64,000 nt of DNA from Pseudomonas syringae CC1557 (GTDB taxonomy: Bacteria; Pseudomonadota; Gammaproteobacteria; Pseudomonadales; Pseudomonadaceae): positions 3,907,501 through 3,971,500 of the forward strand of contig NZ_CP007014.1 of the NCBI RefSeq assembly GCF_000452705.1, given 5' to 3'. Positions 55,225 to 63,903 of this stretch are shown here, in pieces. Position numbers and translations under genes: made by a program. How positions within the stretch are numbered: position 1 is the stretch's first letter; each line of letters starts with the position of its first letter. The notes beneath the pieces are model-generated. The model was not told the DNA's origin and made no database searches. It saw nothing but the letters and a program-made list of their open reading frames with translations.

Positions 55225-55968
55225 TCAGCCTCCGAAACTGCTACTGCCGCTACTCTTGCCGCCCCAGCCGCTGCGTGCTGCAGCCTGACTGCCAAAACCG
55301 CCACGCGAAATGGTCGATGACACTGATGACGAGCCAGAACCCGCGCTCCCCAGATTGCGCCCCAGCGTGCTCTTGCCATAACTGCGGTCCGGGCTGGATT
55401 GCGCCTGGGTCGAACGGCCGAACGTCTTGCCGCGGTCGATCTGGCTAGGCAACGACGAGCTGTAATAACCGCCGCGATCATCGCGCGTCTGGTAAATGGG
55501 CTGCGAGTAATAACGATTGTTGCCGAAACCGTTGCTGAGCAGATTGCCGATCAGCAGGCCGGCCATCAGCCCGGTGGTGCCGCTCATGCCTGACGGAGCA
55601 GACTGGGCAACCTCCTGATTGGCCCTGTCCAGCGCATCTTTGGGCACACGACCGGAGAAGCCCAGCTCGAAGCCACCAAGCTTCGGCATGTACTTGCCGT
55701 CAGACGTGACCTGGCAATAATCCGGCACGAAGTCGGCGTCACAGGACGCCTTGTCATCGTAGGTCGGCGCTATGCGGCGATGGTCCGAAAGCGCCTGCAT
55801 GTAGGCATCCGAACAGACATTCACCGGCACCTTCGCATCGACGCATTCCTGAACCGAGCTGAAGTTGGCCTTGGCGTTGAACGTGTCCTTGTCTTCAGAC
55901 GGACCACATGCGGCGAGGGCCAGGGGAAGTGTGCTGGCGAGCACCAGTTTTACTGAACTGCGTCTCAT
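55225..55968 (-). CDS. yjfM: DUF1190 lipoprotein (YgiB/YjfM-like)
   Basis: This 247-residue protein has a lipoprotein signal with lipidation cysteine at 21 (LPLALAAC). The central DUF1190 domain contains paired cysteines (SVQECVDAKVPVNVC, ASCDADFVPDYC). The C-terminal third is low-complexity, rich in S, G and R, with motifs such as SYGKSTLGRN and SGSSSVSSTISRGGFG. It precedes the ATP-grasp gene, a pairing conserved in E. coli ygiB-ygiC and yjfM-yjfC. Function is unknown. Confidence 0.85.
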   Translation of the reverse strand: MRRSSVKLVLASTLPLALAACGPSEDKDTFNAKANFSSVQECVDAKVPVNVCSDAYMQALSDHRRIAPTYDDKASCDADFVPDYCQVTSDGKYMPKLGGFELGFSGRVPKDALDRANQEVAQSAPSGMSGTTGLMAGLLIGNLLSNGFGNNRYYSQPIYQTRDDRGGYYSSSLPSQIDRGKTFGRSTQAQSSPDRSYGKSTLGRNLGSAGSGSSSVSSTISRGGFGSQAAARSGWGGKSSGSSSFGG

Positions 55969-55995
55969 CGTGAGTCTCCTTGTTCAAGGCTGCCG

Positions 55996-56421
55996 TCAGA
56001 CCGATGGGGTCATGCAGGCTGCGTTGAGAAGACCGACGCTGATGGCGACGCTGGCCGAGTAGATGGCTGCTGCCAGCTCGCCTTTGGCGATGCGCGCAGA
56101 AAGGCCCTTGAGCACCAGACTGGTGACGCCGAACGTCAGCAACTGGACCACAGCAGCAATCACCACCCAGACAATCACGTCCAGAATGCTGATGCTGTAA
56201 CTGATGATGTTGCTGGCCGGCAATGCAAAGCCGATCAGCGAGCCACCCAGAGCCACTGCCGCCGCGCTGTTGTTCTCGCGGATCAGCGCAAACTCCTTGT
56301 GCGGCGTGATCCTGCTGTAGATGAACTGGAACAGGGCGAACAGAATCGCCGCCACCAGGATGTACATAACGAAGCCGAACACAGCAGTGGCATTGAGCGA
56401 CATACGCAGCGCGTCGATCAT
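55996..56421 (-). CDS. yjfL: DUF350 membrane protein (YjfL-like)
   Basis: This 141-residue protein has four membrane segments (VFGFVMYILVAAILFALFQF, LGGSLIGFALPASNII, VVIAAVVQLLTFGVTSLVL, AIYSASVAISVGLLNAACM) and the DUF350 mark of a short helix with KEFALIRENNSAAA between the first two. It is 27 bp before the DUF1190 gene and 13 bp after the DUF2491 gene. No biochemical function is known; DUF350 often accompanies ATP-grasp and PspA proteins. Confidence 0.85.
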   Translation of the reverse strand: MIDALRMSLNATAVFGFVMYILVAAILFALFQFIYSRITPHKEFALIRENNSAAAVALGGSLIGFALPASNIISYSISILDVIVWVVIAAVVQLLTFGVTSLVLKGLSARIAKGELAAAIYSASVAISVGLLNAACMTPSV

Positions 56422-56434
56422 GATGATTTCCTTG

Positions 56435-57100
56435 TCAAAGAACGTTGATATCAGTGGATTGCAGCGTTATGCCAACCGCCGTGGTGAGCGTGATGCTGCC
56501 CTCTTCGTCTTCTTCTACCGAAAAAAGCAGAAACTCACGGCGGTTTATCAGGCCTGTGTCGCGGGCGTACAACATGCTCAGGTGTTTGACCCGATAAGCA
56601 GCATCGGGGCTGACAATGTCTTCATCCAGTGGCGTCAGTTCGGTCTGCCCCGGCGCAGTGCCCCACTGCCGTTCGAATACCTCGCCATCGTGTTCGTAGG
56701 TCGGCAGGCCGATCTTCGACGACGGGCCGGTCAGGCGCAGCAACTCGTCCTTGCTGGTGATCGGCACGGCGCTGTAATAGCCGAACAGGATGATGTCCTG
56801 GACGTCTTCCGGATTCGGGCCATTGCTGACCACTTGCAGGAAATAGTCTTCGTTATCGAGATAGAAACGGTGAAGGGTCATCGACTGACCAAGATCGACA
56901 CGTCCCACCGCCCAGACTTTTTCATCTGCCGGGATGACCACTTCCGAATGGCCGTCGAGCAACAGTTTCAATGAACTGTCCAGGCACAGCATGCGGCCCG
57001 ATGCCAGCCCTAACGGACTGGCTGTGCCTTGCGTATTTTCGCCATCACGACCTGATGCCTTGGGTGCTTCCAGACCCATGGCACGTTTGAACCAACTCAT
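56435..57100 (-). CDS. yjfK: DUF2491 family protein (YjfK-like)
   Basis: This 221-residue soluble protein starts at the ATG at 57100 (MSWFKRAMGLEAPKASGRDG) with AAGGAA upstream. It contains CLDSSLKLLLDGHSEVVIPA and DLGQSMTLHRFYLDNEDYFL, typical of DUF2491. The start overlaps the stop of the channel gene by four bases, so the two are translationally coupled. The function is unknown. A longer reading from 57325 adds residues overlapping the channel gene. Confidence 0.83.
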   Translation of the reverse strand: MSWFKRAMGLEAPKASGRDGENTQGTASPLGLASGRMLCLDSSLKLLLDGHSEVVIPADEKVWAVGRVDLGQSMTLHRFYLDNEDYFLQVVSNGPNPEDVQDIILFGYYSAVPITSKDELLRLTGPSSKIGLPTYEHDGEVFERQWGTAPGQTELTPLDEDIVSPDAAYRVKHLSMLYARDTGLINRREFLLFSVEEDEEGSITLTTAVGITLQSTDINVL

Positions 57101-58122
57101 AGTGCATTTCCTTGAAGACGACTGGAGGCGATGTAGAAAATTTCCCCGCCCAGAATAGCCACATCGTTCGCGGGATTGATGTCGAACTGTTTCATGGCTG
57201 ACGACCGATAGCCGATCAGCGTGGCGTTGAAGTCCTGACGTAGGCGAACATACAGCTCGCCACAGGAGCACGCAAAGTCGGCAGGCAGTACGTGGCGGTA
57301 TTGCGTGGCACCCACGCCCACACACAGCAGCTCGGTGATGACCGTACTTGAGCCGGGATCCTGAGCGGAGCGCACCAACATTTCAATCGCCATGTTCGAG
57401 GTGCATTCAAGCTCGGGCGCGTAGGTTCTGGCCAGTGCAGCCCGCTCGGAGTTGTTGAAGTGAGCGACCACGTGCCCTGTCGGCCCGAGGCTTTTCAGCG
57501 TCAGCACGATGGCGAGTGTCAAACTGTCGGACTGGGTATGCACCAGAATGCGCTGCGCACCCGCGACTCCGGCGCGGCTCAGTACTGTGGGTGAGTCAAG
57601 CGAGTCACCCTTGATAAACGATGCTCTGCCCGGTAGCGGATTTTCGGTAATGATCGAATCACAGATCACCAGCCCGGCGCGGCTAGTGGAGGTGTCCTGA
57701 TGAAGTAATTCGACGATGCGCTCGCTGGCCTCGCCATCCCAGCCGATTAACACCGTATGGCCTGTGAGTGCCGAGCAGTCGCCCTGTCCTTTCATGTTCC
57801 GTCTCCAGATATCACCGACCGACGTCGACGCCTTGCCAATGACCGTTGTCAGCAAGGCAATACCGCCTAGCATGATCCACAGGGTGGTGACCAGCTTGCC
57901 ACAGCCAGACTTGGGCGATAGATCGCCGTAGCCAACGGTGGTCGCGGTCGTGAGGTAAAAATAGGTGAAATCAGCGCCTTGCAGCAGATGCTCTTCGCCA
58001 GCCACCGTCAGTAACAGCCAGGAAACGGTGTAGTGCACCAGTAACAGCATGCCGATACCGGCCCAGCCGAAACGCTCGAAAAACACCGAGGTGTTACGCC
58101 GAAGTAACAGGAACAGGGTCAT
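57097..58122 (-). CDS. Two-TM potassium channel with RCK/TrkA-N domain
   Basis: This 341-residue protein has two membrane helices (about 20-40 and 74-96) on either side of a pore helix with the K+ selectivity filter TTVGYGD (61-67), then a cytoplasmic Rossmann domain (HTVLIGWDGEASERIVELL) of the RCK/TrkA-N kind that binds NAD(H) or nucleotides. The layout is that of MthK/YugO-type gated channels. It lies within the PspA operon after the rhomboid gene. The ATG at 58122 is chosen; the reading from 58176 adds an unlikely N-terminus. Confidence 0.87.
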   Translation of the reverse strand: MTLFLLLRRNTSVFFERFGWAGIGMLLLVHYTVSWLLLTVAGEEHLLQGADFTYFYLTTATTVGYGDLSPKSGCGKLVTTLWIMLGGIALLTTVIGKASTSVGDIWRRNMKGQGDCSALTGHTVLIGWDGEASERIVELLHQDTSTSRAGLVICDSIITENPLPGRASFIKGDSLDSPTVLSRAGVAGAQRILVHTQSDSLTLAIVLTLKSLGPTGHVVAHFNNSERAALARTYAPELECTSNMAIEMLVRSAQDPGSSTVITELLCVGVGATQYRHVLPADFACSCGELYVRLRQDFNATLIGYRSSAMKQFDINPANDVAILGGEIFYIASSRLQGNAL

Positions 58123-58195
58123 CCTTTCAAATCCTTGAGTCAGGGTCCACTTCCATACGGGTCGACTGCTGTCCATCTATAGCAGCCGCTGCGCA

Positions 58196-58753
58196 TCAGG
58201 CCTTTTCCGCCAGCAATGCCCTGGAGTGCATCAGCCACGCCACACACATACCGGCAATCGCCCCGGCGATGTGTGATTCAAACGAAACACCGGGCACCGG
58301 CACGAAGCCAAAAATCAATCCGCTGTAACCGGCCAGCACGATCAGCGCCAACAGCAGGCTGGCGATGCTGCGCTGATACCACGCCCGCGCCAGCAGATAA
58401 GCCCACAAGCCGAAGATCAGGCCGCTTGCGCCGACATGAATACTGCTGCGGCCGAAGGCCCAGACCAGCAACCCGCCCAACAGGCAAATAAGCCCGGCGA
58501 CCCACGCATAACGCCTGACACCCTCAGTAGCCACCAGCCAGCTCAGCACAATGAACGGCAACAGATTGCTGAGCAAGTGCTGAATCGAACCGTGCAGAAA
58601 AGGCGCAAAAACAATGCCGCGCAACCCGGTCAGGTTGCGCGGAATAATACCGAAATGAACCAGACCATTGCCGGTGATCGAGTTGATTGCCTGCACCACA
58701 ATCAACACTGCCGACAAGGCGAGGATGACCTTGAGTCGTTTTGAAAACTCCAT
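58196..58753 (-). CDS. Rhomboid-family intramembrane serine protease
   Basis: This 185-residue protein has six membrane segments. The catalytic serine motif GASGLIFG is in the fourth helix and the histidine in ESHIAGAIAGM in the last, matching the rhomboid dyad; HGSIQHLLSNLLP resembles the conserved HxxxxHxxxN segment. It could cleave a membrane protein of the operon, or a regulator of PspA. The ATG at 58753 has GAGGG upstream; a TTG six bases earlier is less likely. Confidence 0.87.
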   Translation of the reverse strand: MEFSKRLKVILALSAVLIVVQAINSITGNGLVHFGIIPRNLTGLRGIVFAPFLHGSIQHLLSNLLPFIVLSWLVATEGVRRYAWVAGLICLLGGLLVWAFGRSSIHVGASGLIFGLWAYLLARAWYQRSIASLLLALIVLAGYSGLIFGFVPVPGVSFESHIAGAIAGMCVAWLMHSRALLAEKA

Positions 58754-58783
58754 TGCCAACCCTCGCCAGGCTTATCGCGCTGC

Positions 58784-59491
58784 TTACTGGGCGGGCGTCT
58801 GATTCTTGGCTTTCAAACGTGCCAGCACGTCTTCCGCGCCGCCGCTTTTGGCACCGATTCCGGCGTCTTGCAGACGACGCTCAAGGTCGCTGCCGCTGGA
58901 CTGGCTGGCCAGTTCTTCAGCCGCTTCCAGCTTGGCATCCTGTTCGTCCTGGCGCTGCTTGAGGCGTGCCAGCGAACCGACTGCGGTTTCCACCGCACCG
59001 CTGGCGCCACCGGTAGCAGTGGCGGTCGCGACCCGCGCCCGTTGCACAGTCTCGCGGGCCTTGGCCATCTCGACCTGCTGCTTGAGGCTCTTGATGCGTG
59101 ACTCAGCCTTGATCACTTGCTCCTGCAGCAGACCGACCTGCTTGTTGAACTGATCGGCCAGTTCCTGCTCCTGATCACGCAGAGCTTCGATCTCGGCAAT
59201 CTTGTTTGCACATTCGACAGCCAGGGCTTCTTCACCCTTGTTCAGGGCCTGCATGGCGCGGCCTTCCCAGTTGGCAATGCTGGTGGCATGTTCTTCGAGA
59301 CGCTGTGCCGATAGTTTGTGCTTGGCCTTGATGGTGATCAGCCCGTCACGCGCTTTGACCAGAGCGTTTTCGGCGTCGCGGATTTCCTGGTCCAGGATGC
59401 GGATGGCATTGGCGTCAGCGATCGACTCGCCCACTTCGGAAGCGCCACCACGAACGGCAGTCACCAGTTTTTTCCAGATACTCGTAGTCAT
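58784..59491 (-). CDS. yjfJ: PspA/IM30 family protein (YjfJ-like)
   Basis: This 235-residue protein is almost wholly alpha-helical. It begins MTTSIWKKLVTAVRGGASEV, the amphipathic membrane-binding helix of the family, followed by a long coiled coil with ALVKARDGLITIKAKHKLSA and ELADQFNKQVGLLQEQVIKA. PspA/IM30 proteins polymerise on damaged membranes in the ESCRT-III manner and preserve the proton gradient. It is the second gene of the operon, 26 bp after the DUF2170 gene. Confidence 0.9.
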   Translation of the reverse strand: MTTSIWKKLVTAVRGGASEVGESIADANAIRILDQEIRDAENALVKARDGLITIKAKHKLSAQRLEEHATSIANWEGRAMQALNKGEEALAVECANKIAEIEALRDQEQELADQFNKQVGLLQEQVIKAESRIKSLKQQVEMAKARETVQRARVATATATGGASGAVETAVGSLARLKQRQDEQDAKLEAAEELASQSSGSDLERRLQDAGIGAKSGGAEDVLARLKAKNQTPAQ

Positions 59492-59517
59492 GAATGTTCT
59501 CCGCCTGACAGCGCTGT

Positions 59518-60168
59518 TCAGTAGATGAAATGATCTTCAAAAGCGTCGGCCGCACGCATCACGTTATCCGCGAGGGTGAGGATTTCCTGCACGATCACGG
59601 TGAGCGACGAGGCTGCGCTCAGTGCGCCGAACAGGCAGTAGACTTCCTGATCGCCACCCAGCTTTTCAATGCCGATCGAGGACAATGGGAACAGGTCACG
59701 GCTGCGCAGCACCACATCGTTGAAGGCCTGCACGTTCTTGACCTTGTTCACTTCAATCAGGGTCGCGTCGGCCAGGATCTGCTCGCCTTCCACCGCGATG
59801 TAGATCGGCAGGTCGCCGTAATCGGCCATGCTCAGCTTGATGCCTGATGCATCGCCTTCGGTCACGTCGAGCTCGATTTTCCCGTTCGTCACCAACTCCA
59901 GCTCTGACAAAGCCTTCTGCAGTGAGCTGATGGTCCAGTGGGTGTTCTCGGTCATGAAATCCTCCAATTTGATCCTCTCGCCCAGAAAGGGCTGTCTTAA
60001 CGCTTTTTCGATACCACGCAGGGCATCGACATTCTCGGGCCGGATCCAGAATTCCCGCTTGACCAGACCGGCGTCCTTGAGTCGCAGACGCATTTCACGC
60101 ATGTAATCGGTGGAGCTTTTAGTCGTCTTGGCCGGGACTGCTGCGTCACCCTGTTTTTTACGAGGCAT
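59518..60168 (-). CDS. yjfI: DUF2170 protein with extra N-terminal putative DNA-binding domain (YjfI-like)
   Basis: This 216-residue protein is the first gene of the PspA operon. Residues from about 72 (MTENTHWTISSLQKALSELE) to the end are the DUF2170 domain, usually a stand-alone protein of about 130-145 residues. Residues 1-70 add a basic segment, DYMREMRLRLKDAGLVKREF followed by WIRPENVDALRGIEKAL, which has the strand-helix-helix look of ribbon-helix-helix DNA-binding proteins. The extension might make the protein the autoregulator of its operon. Its ATG at 60168 has AGGGA upstream. Confidence 0.8.
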   Translation of the reverse strand: MPRKKQGDAAVPAKTTKSSTDYMREMRLRLKDAGLVKREFWIRPENVDALRGIEKALRQPFLGERIKLEDFMTENTHWTISSLQKALSELELVTNGKIELDVTEGDASGIKLSMADYGDLPIYIAVEGEQILADATLIEVNKVKNVQAFNDVVLRSRDLFPLSSIGIEKLGGDQEVYCLFGALSAASSLTVIVQEILTLADNVMRAADAFEDHFIY

Positions 60169-60326
60169 CAGCGCTTCCCTCCTGCTGCTGGCCGTGAATC
60201 AGATGAGCAACGTAGCAGATGCACTCAAGGATAGATACACATCACATGTGAGATTTTTTGCGCGAGTGGATATCGTCATCTCGCCTCTGCCGAATAGAAA
60301 GCATCATTGCGTGGAACAGACAAAAA

Positions 60327-60358
60327 AGGCGCTGTCCGCATCAGCGGACAGCGCCTTT
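60327..60358 (-). terminator. Strong intrinsic terminator after pepN
   Basis: The stem GGCGCTGTCCGC / GCGGACAGCGCC with loop ATCA is flanked by A on the left, which reads as a U tract on the minus strand. It lies about 33 bp after the pepN stop. Confidence 0.92.
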
Positions 60359-60390
60359 CTCACAAGTACCTGTCAGGCACTCGGCAAGCC

Positions 60391-63057
60391 TTATTCAGCC
60401 AGGCTTTTGCTCACCACTTCGTACACATCCGCAGACAGTTTGCCGGAAGCAAGGATGCGTTCCAGCTCGGCTTTCATCAACGCCTGACGGGCGCTGTCGT
60501 ATTTGCGCCAGCGGGTCAGTGGCGCCAGTTGGCGGGAGGCGATTTGCGGGTTCAGGGCGTTCAGCTCAATCACCAGATCCGCCAGGAAGCGGTAGCCGGA
60601 GCCGTCCGCCGCGTGGAAGTTGATCAGGTTTTGCCCGGCAAAGGCACCGATCAGGGCGCGGACCTTGTTCGGGTTCTTGATACTGAATGCAGGATGCTTC
60701 ATCAATTCCTGCACGCGTTGCAAGCCGCCCGGCTGGGTGCTGGCCGCCTGAACACTGAACCACTGATCCATCACAAGCGCGTTGCTCTTGAAGTTCTCGG
60801 CAAACACCGCCAGCGCCTTGTCGCGCTCTTCGGTGAATGGCGAATTGACCAGCACGGCCAGTGCGGTCAGGCGTTCGGTCATGTTGTCGCTGGTGTCGAA
60901 CTGGTCGATGGTTGCCGCCAGCACTTGCGGCTTGCCGCTGAGCATCAGGTACGACAAGGCGATGTTCTGCAAGGCACGACGGGCAAAGTGCGCAGACTCG
61001 GCGACATAAGGCGTGGCCTTGGACACCTCGCGATTGGCCTGATAACGGGCCAGCAGGCTGTCGAACAGCGCATCAGCCAGTTGTTTGCGCGCGAACTCAC
61101 GGGCCGCGTGAATGGCATCGACATCCGCCACTTCGCTGATCTCGGCCAGATAAGCCTCGCCCGGCAGCGAGAGCATTTCTGCGACCATGGCCTGATCCAG
61201 TTGCTCATCCGCCAACACAGTGCCCAGTGCAGTGATCAGACGCTGATCCATGACCAGTGGCTGACCTTGCTGATGCTGACCGATCATTTCCTGCAACACC
61301 TGAACCGACAACTGCTGACCGGCATCCCAACGATTGAAACCATCGCTGTCGTGCTGCATCAGGAACATCAGTTGATCGCGGTCGTACGGGAAGCTCAGTC
61401 TGACCGGTGCAGAGAAGCCACGCAGCAACGAAGGCAAAGGTTTTTCAGCGATATCGACAAAGGTGAACGTCTGCTCGGCGTCGGTCACCGCCAGCACCCG
61501 CGTGGTGCCGCTTGCGGAGGCTTCGTTTGCCAGACGCAGGGCAATCTCGCCGCCTTTGCTGTCGAGCAGGCCCAGCTCGACCGGGATCACGAACGGCTGC
61601 TTCTGCTCACCAGGCTGCCCGGGTGTGCTCGGGCAGCTCTGGCGGAAGGTCAGGCTGTAGGTTTTCGCAGCCGCGTCATACGACTCGCTGACTGCCAGAC
61701 GCGGCGTACCCGCCTGGCTGTACCAGCGCTTGAATTGGGTCAGGTCAACGCCGTTGGCGTCTTCCATGGCCTTGATGAAATCGTCGCAGGTGACGGCCTG
61801 GCCGTCGTGGCGCTCGAAATACAGATCGCTGCCTTTACGGAAGCCTTGGGCACCCAGCAGCGTGTGGAGCATGCCGACCACTTCCGAACCCTTCTCGTAG
61901 ACGGTCAGGGTGTAGAAGTTGGAGATTTCGATAAAGCTGTCCGGGCGCACGGCGTGGGCCATCGGGCCGGCATCTTCGGCGAACTGGTGGGTACGCAGGT
62001 AAGCAACATCCTGAATGCGCTTGACCGTGGCCGAGTTCATGTCGGCCGAGAAACCGGCATCGCGATAAACCGTGAAGCCTTCCTTGAGCGATAGCTGGAA
62101 CCAGTCACGGCAGGTCACGCGGTTGCCCGACCAGTTATGGAAGTATTCGTGGGCGACGATCGCCTCGACACGCTGGTGCGCGGCATCGGTGGCGGTTTCG
62201 GCACGGGCCAGCACGGCGCTGGAGTTGAAGATGTTGAGGCCCTTGTTCTCCATTGCACCCATGTTGAAATCGTTGACCGCGACGATCATGAAGATGTCCA
62301 GGTCGTACTCGCGGCCGTAGGTTTCTTCGTCCCAGCGCATCGACTTTTTCAGACTGGTCATGGCGTGCTGGCACTTGTCGACGTTTTCTGGCTCGACGTA
62401 AATGCGCAGGGTCACTTCCCGCTGGTTCATGGTGGTGAAGGTGTCTTCGATGCACCACAAATCACCGGCCACCAGCGCGAACAGGTAGGCCGGTTTCATG
62501 AACGGGTCTTCCCAGGTCGCCCAGTGCCGACCGCCCTCTTCTTCGCCGCTGGCCACGGGATTGCCGTTGGACAGCAGAATCGGGAAGCTTTGCTTGTCGG
62601 CGCTGAGCGTGGTGGTGAACTTGCTCATCACGTCGGGGCGATCAAGGTAATAGGTGATCTTGCGAAAGCCCTCGGCCTCGCACTGGGTGCAGAACATGCC
62701 GCTGGACTTGTACAGGCCTTCCAGTGCGGTATTGGTTTCAGGATGAATGCGCACGGTGCTGTCGACCGTGAAGCTTTCAGCCTGTGGATGCAGGGTCAGG
62801 TGATCTTCTGTCAGTTGGTAATCCGCAGCGCTCAGCTCGATGTCGCTCAGTTTTACCGAGACCAGTTCCAGATGCTGGCCGTCCAGCACCAGCGGCGGCA
62901 GGCCTGCACCCCGCTCCGGGTTGCGGCGCATCACCAGTTGCGCGTGGACCAGCGAGTGATCGTCGAACAGCTCGAAGGTCAGGTTCGTCTCATCGATGAG
63001 GTACTCGGGAGCCTGATAATCCTTCAGATAAATCATTTTCGGTTGTTCGGTGCGCAT
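60391..63057 (-). CDS. pepN: Aminopeptidase N
   Basis: This 888-residue cytoplasmic zinc metalloprotease of the M1 family removes N-terminal residues from peptides. The exopeptidase motif GAMENKGL and the zinc site HEYFHNW, with the downstream glutamate in LKEGFTVYRD, are intact. Length is normal. It is read 12 bp after the DUF2797 gene on the same strand, and a strong terminator follows its stop. Confidence 0.95.
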   Translation of the reverse strand: MRTEQPKMIYLKDYQAPEYLIDETNLTFELFDDHSLVHAQLVMRRNPERGAGLPPLVLDGQHLELVSVKLSDIELSAADYQLTEDHLTLHPQAESFTVDSTVRIHPETNTALEGLYKSSGMFCTQCEAEGFRKITYYLDRPDVMSKFTTTLSADKQSFPILLSNGNPVASGEEEGGRHWATWEDPFMKPAYLFALVAGDLWCIEDTFTTMNQREVTLRIYVEPENVDKCQHAMTSLKKSMRWDEETYGREYDLDIFMIVAVNDFNMGAMENKGLNIFNSSAVLARAETATDAAHQRVEAIVAHEYFHNWSGNRVTCRDWFQLSLKEGFTVYRDAGFSADMNSATVKRIQDVAYLRTHQFAEDAGPMAHAVRPDSFIEISNFYTLTVYEKGSEVVGMLHTLLGAQGFRKGSDLYFERHDGQAVTCDDFIKAMEDANGVDLTQFKRWYSQAGTPRLAVSESYDAAAKTYSLTFRQSCPSTPGQPGEQKQPFVIPVELGLLDSKGGEIALRLANEASASGTTRVLAVTDAEQTFTFVDIAEKPLPSLLRGFSAPVRLSFPYDRDQLMFLMQHDSDGFNRWDAGQQLSVQVLQEMIGQHQQGQPLVMDQRLITALGTVLADEQLDQAMVAEMLSLPGEAYLAEISEVADVDAIHAAREFARKQLADALFDSLLARYQANREVSKATPYVAESAHFARRALQNIALSYLMLSGKPQVLAATIDQFDTSDNMTERLTALAVLVNSPFTEERDKALAVFAENFKSNALVMDQWFSVQAASTQPGGLQRVQELMKHPAFSIKNPNKVRALIGAFAGQNLINFHAADGSGYRFLADLVIELNALNPQIASRQLAPLTRWRKYDSARQALMKAELERILASGKLSADVYEVVSKSLAE

Positions 63058-63069
63058 GCTGGAATCCTT

Positions 63070-63903
63070 TTACTGATGCACGGCCAGTTGATAGGCCGTG
63101 TACTTGCGAATATTGATCACGCCAGTGTCGAAAATCAGGTATTGGCCCTTGATCCCCAGCAGCGTGCCCTCGGCAATCGGGTTCTTGTCCAGGTTGAAGC
63201 TGACAATCTTGGTCGGGTACGCCTCGACCGGGTAACGAAACTCGACAGGCTCGGCCTCATGTAGCAATTGGATGGCCTGCAGACCGAATCGTTCTTGCAA
63301 TCCGAGCAGCCCCGCACCGCAACTGTCGAACAGCTCCTGACGAATGGCCTTGAGATCGACGGGCTGCGCGTCACCCTTGAGCAACGCACGCCAATTGGTG
63401 CGGTCAGCGACCTGACTGCGCAGCAAGTCTTCGACAAAACCCGACTGCTGGCGGGTCGCCACGCGAATGATCGGCAGTGCCTGACTGGCACCCTGGTCCA
63501 GCCAGCGGGTCGGTAATTGAGTGGCACGGGTGATACCGACTTTCACGCCTGACGAGTTGGCCAGATAGACAATGTGATCGGTCATGCAGAATTGCTCGCC
63601 CCACGCCGGATCACGGCAAGTACCCTGATCGTGGTGGCATCGTTCCGGGCTCATGATGCACAGATCGCACTGCGCCAGCTTGAGCATGCACGGGTAGCAA
63701 TAGCCCTGGCTGTAGCTGGACTTGGTCTTGCGCCCGCAATGGCTGCAATGAATAGCGCCGAGAAACTCCAGACGCAGCGTCTTGCCAATCAGCGGGTTGA
63801 CCGCGATTTCGGTGTCGCCCAGGCGAAACGCGTATTGCACGAACGACGCGTCATCCTGACGCGCCAACATTTTGTTGACTGCTCCGCGACCAAGTTCGAT
63901 CAA
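63070..63903 (-). CDS. DUF2797 family protein, cysteine-rich
   Basis: This 277-residue protein has a cysteine-rich N-terminal third that likely binds zinc: CSHCGRKTKSSYSQGYCYPC, CDLCIMSPERC and GTCRDPAWGEQFC. It continues with YLANSSGVKVGITRATQLPT, typical of DUF2797. The family start MIELGRG needs a TTG start codon at 63903, which overlaps the stop of the previous gene (TTGA); an ATG at 63870 is the alternative. Function is unknown. Confidence 0.85.
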   Translation of the reverse strand: MIELGRGAVNKMLARQDDASFVQYAFRLGDTEIAVNPLIGKTLRLEFLGAIHCSHCGRKTKSSYSQGYCYPCMLKLAQCDLCIMSPERCHHDQGTCRDPAWGEQFCMTDHIVYLANSSGVKVGITRATQLPTRWLDQGASQALPIIRVATRQQSGFVEDLLRSQVADRTNWRALLKGDAQPVDLKAIRQELFDSCGAGLLGLQERFGLQAIQLLHEAEPVEFRYPVEAYPTKIVSFNLDKNPIAEGTLLGIKGQYLIFDTGVINIRKYTAYQLAVHQ

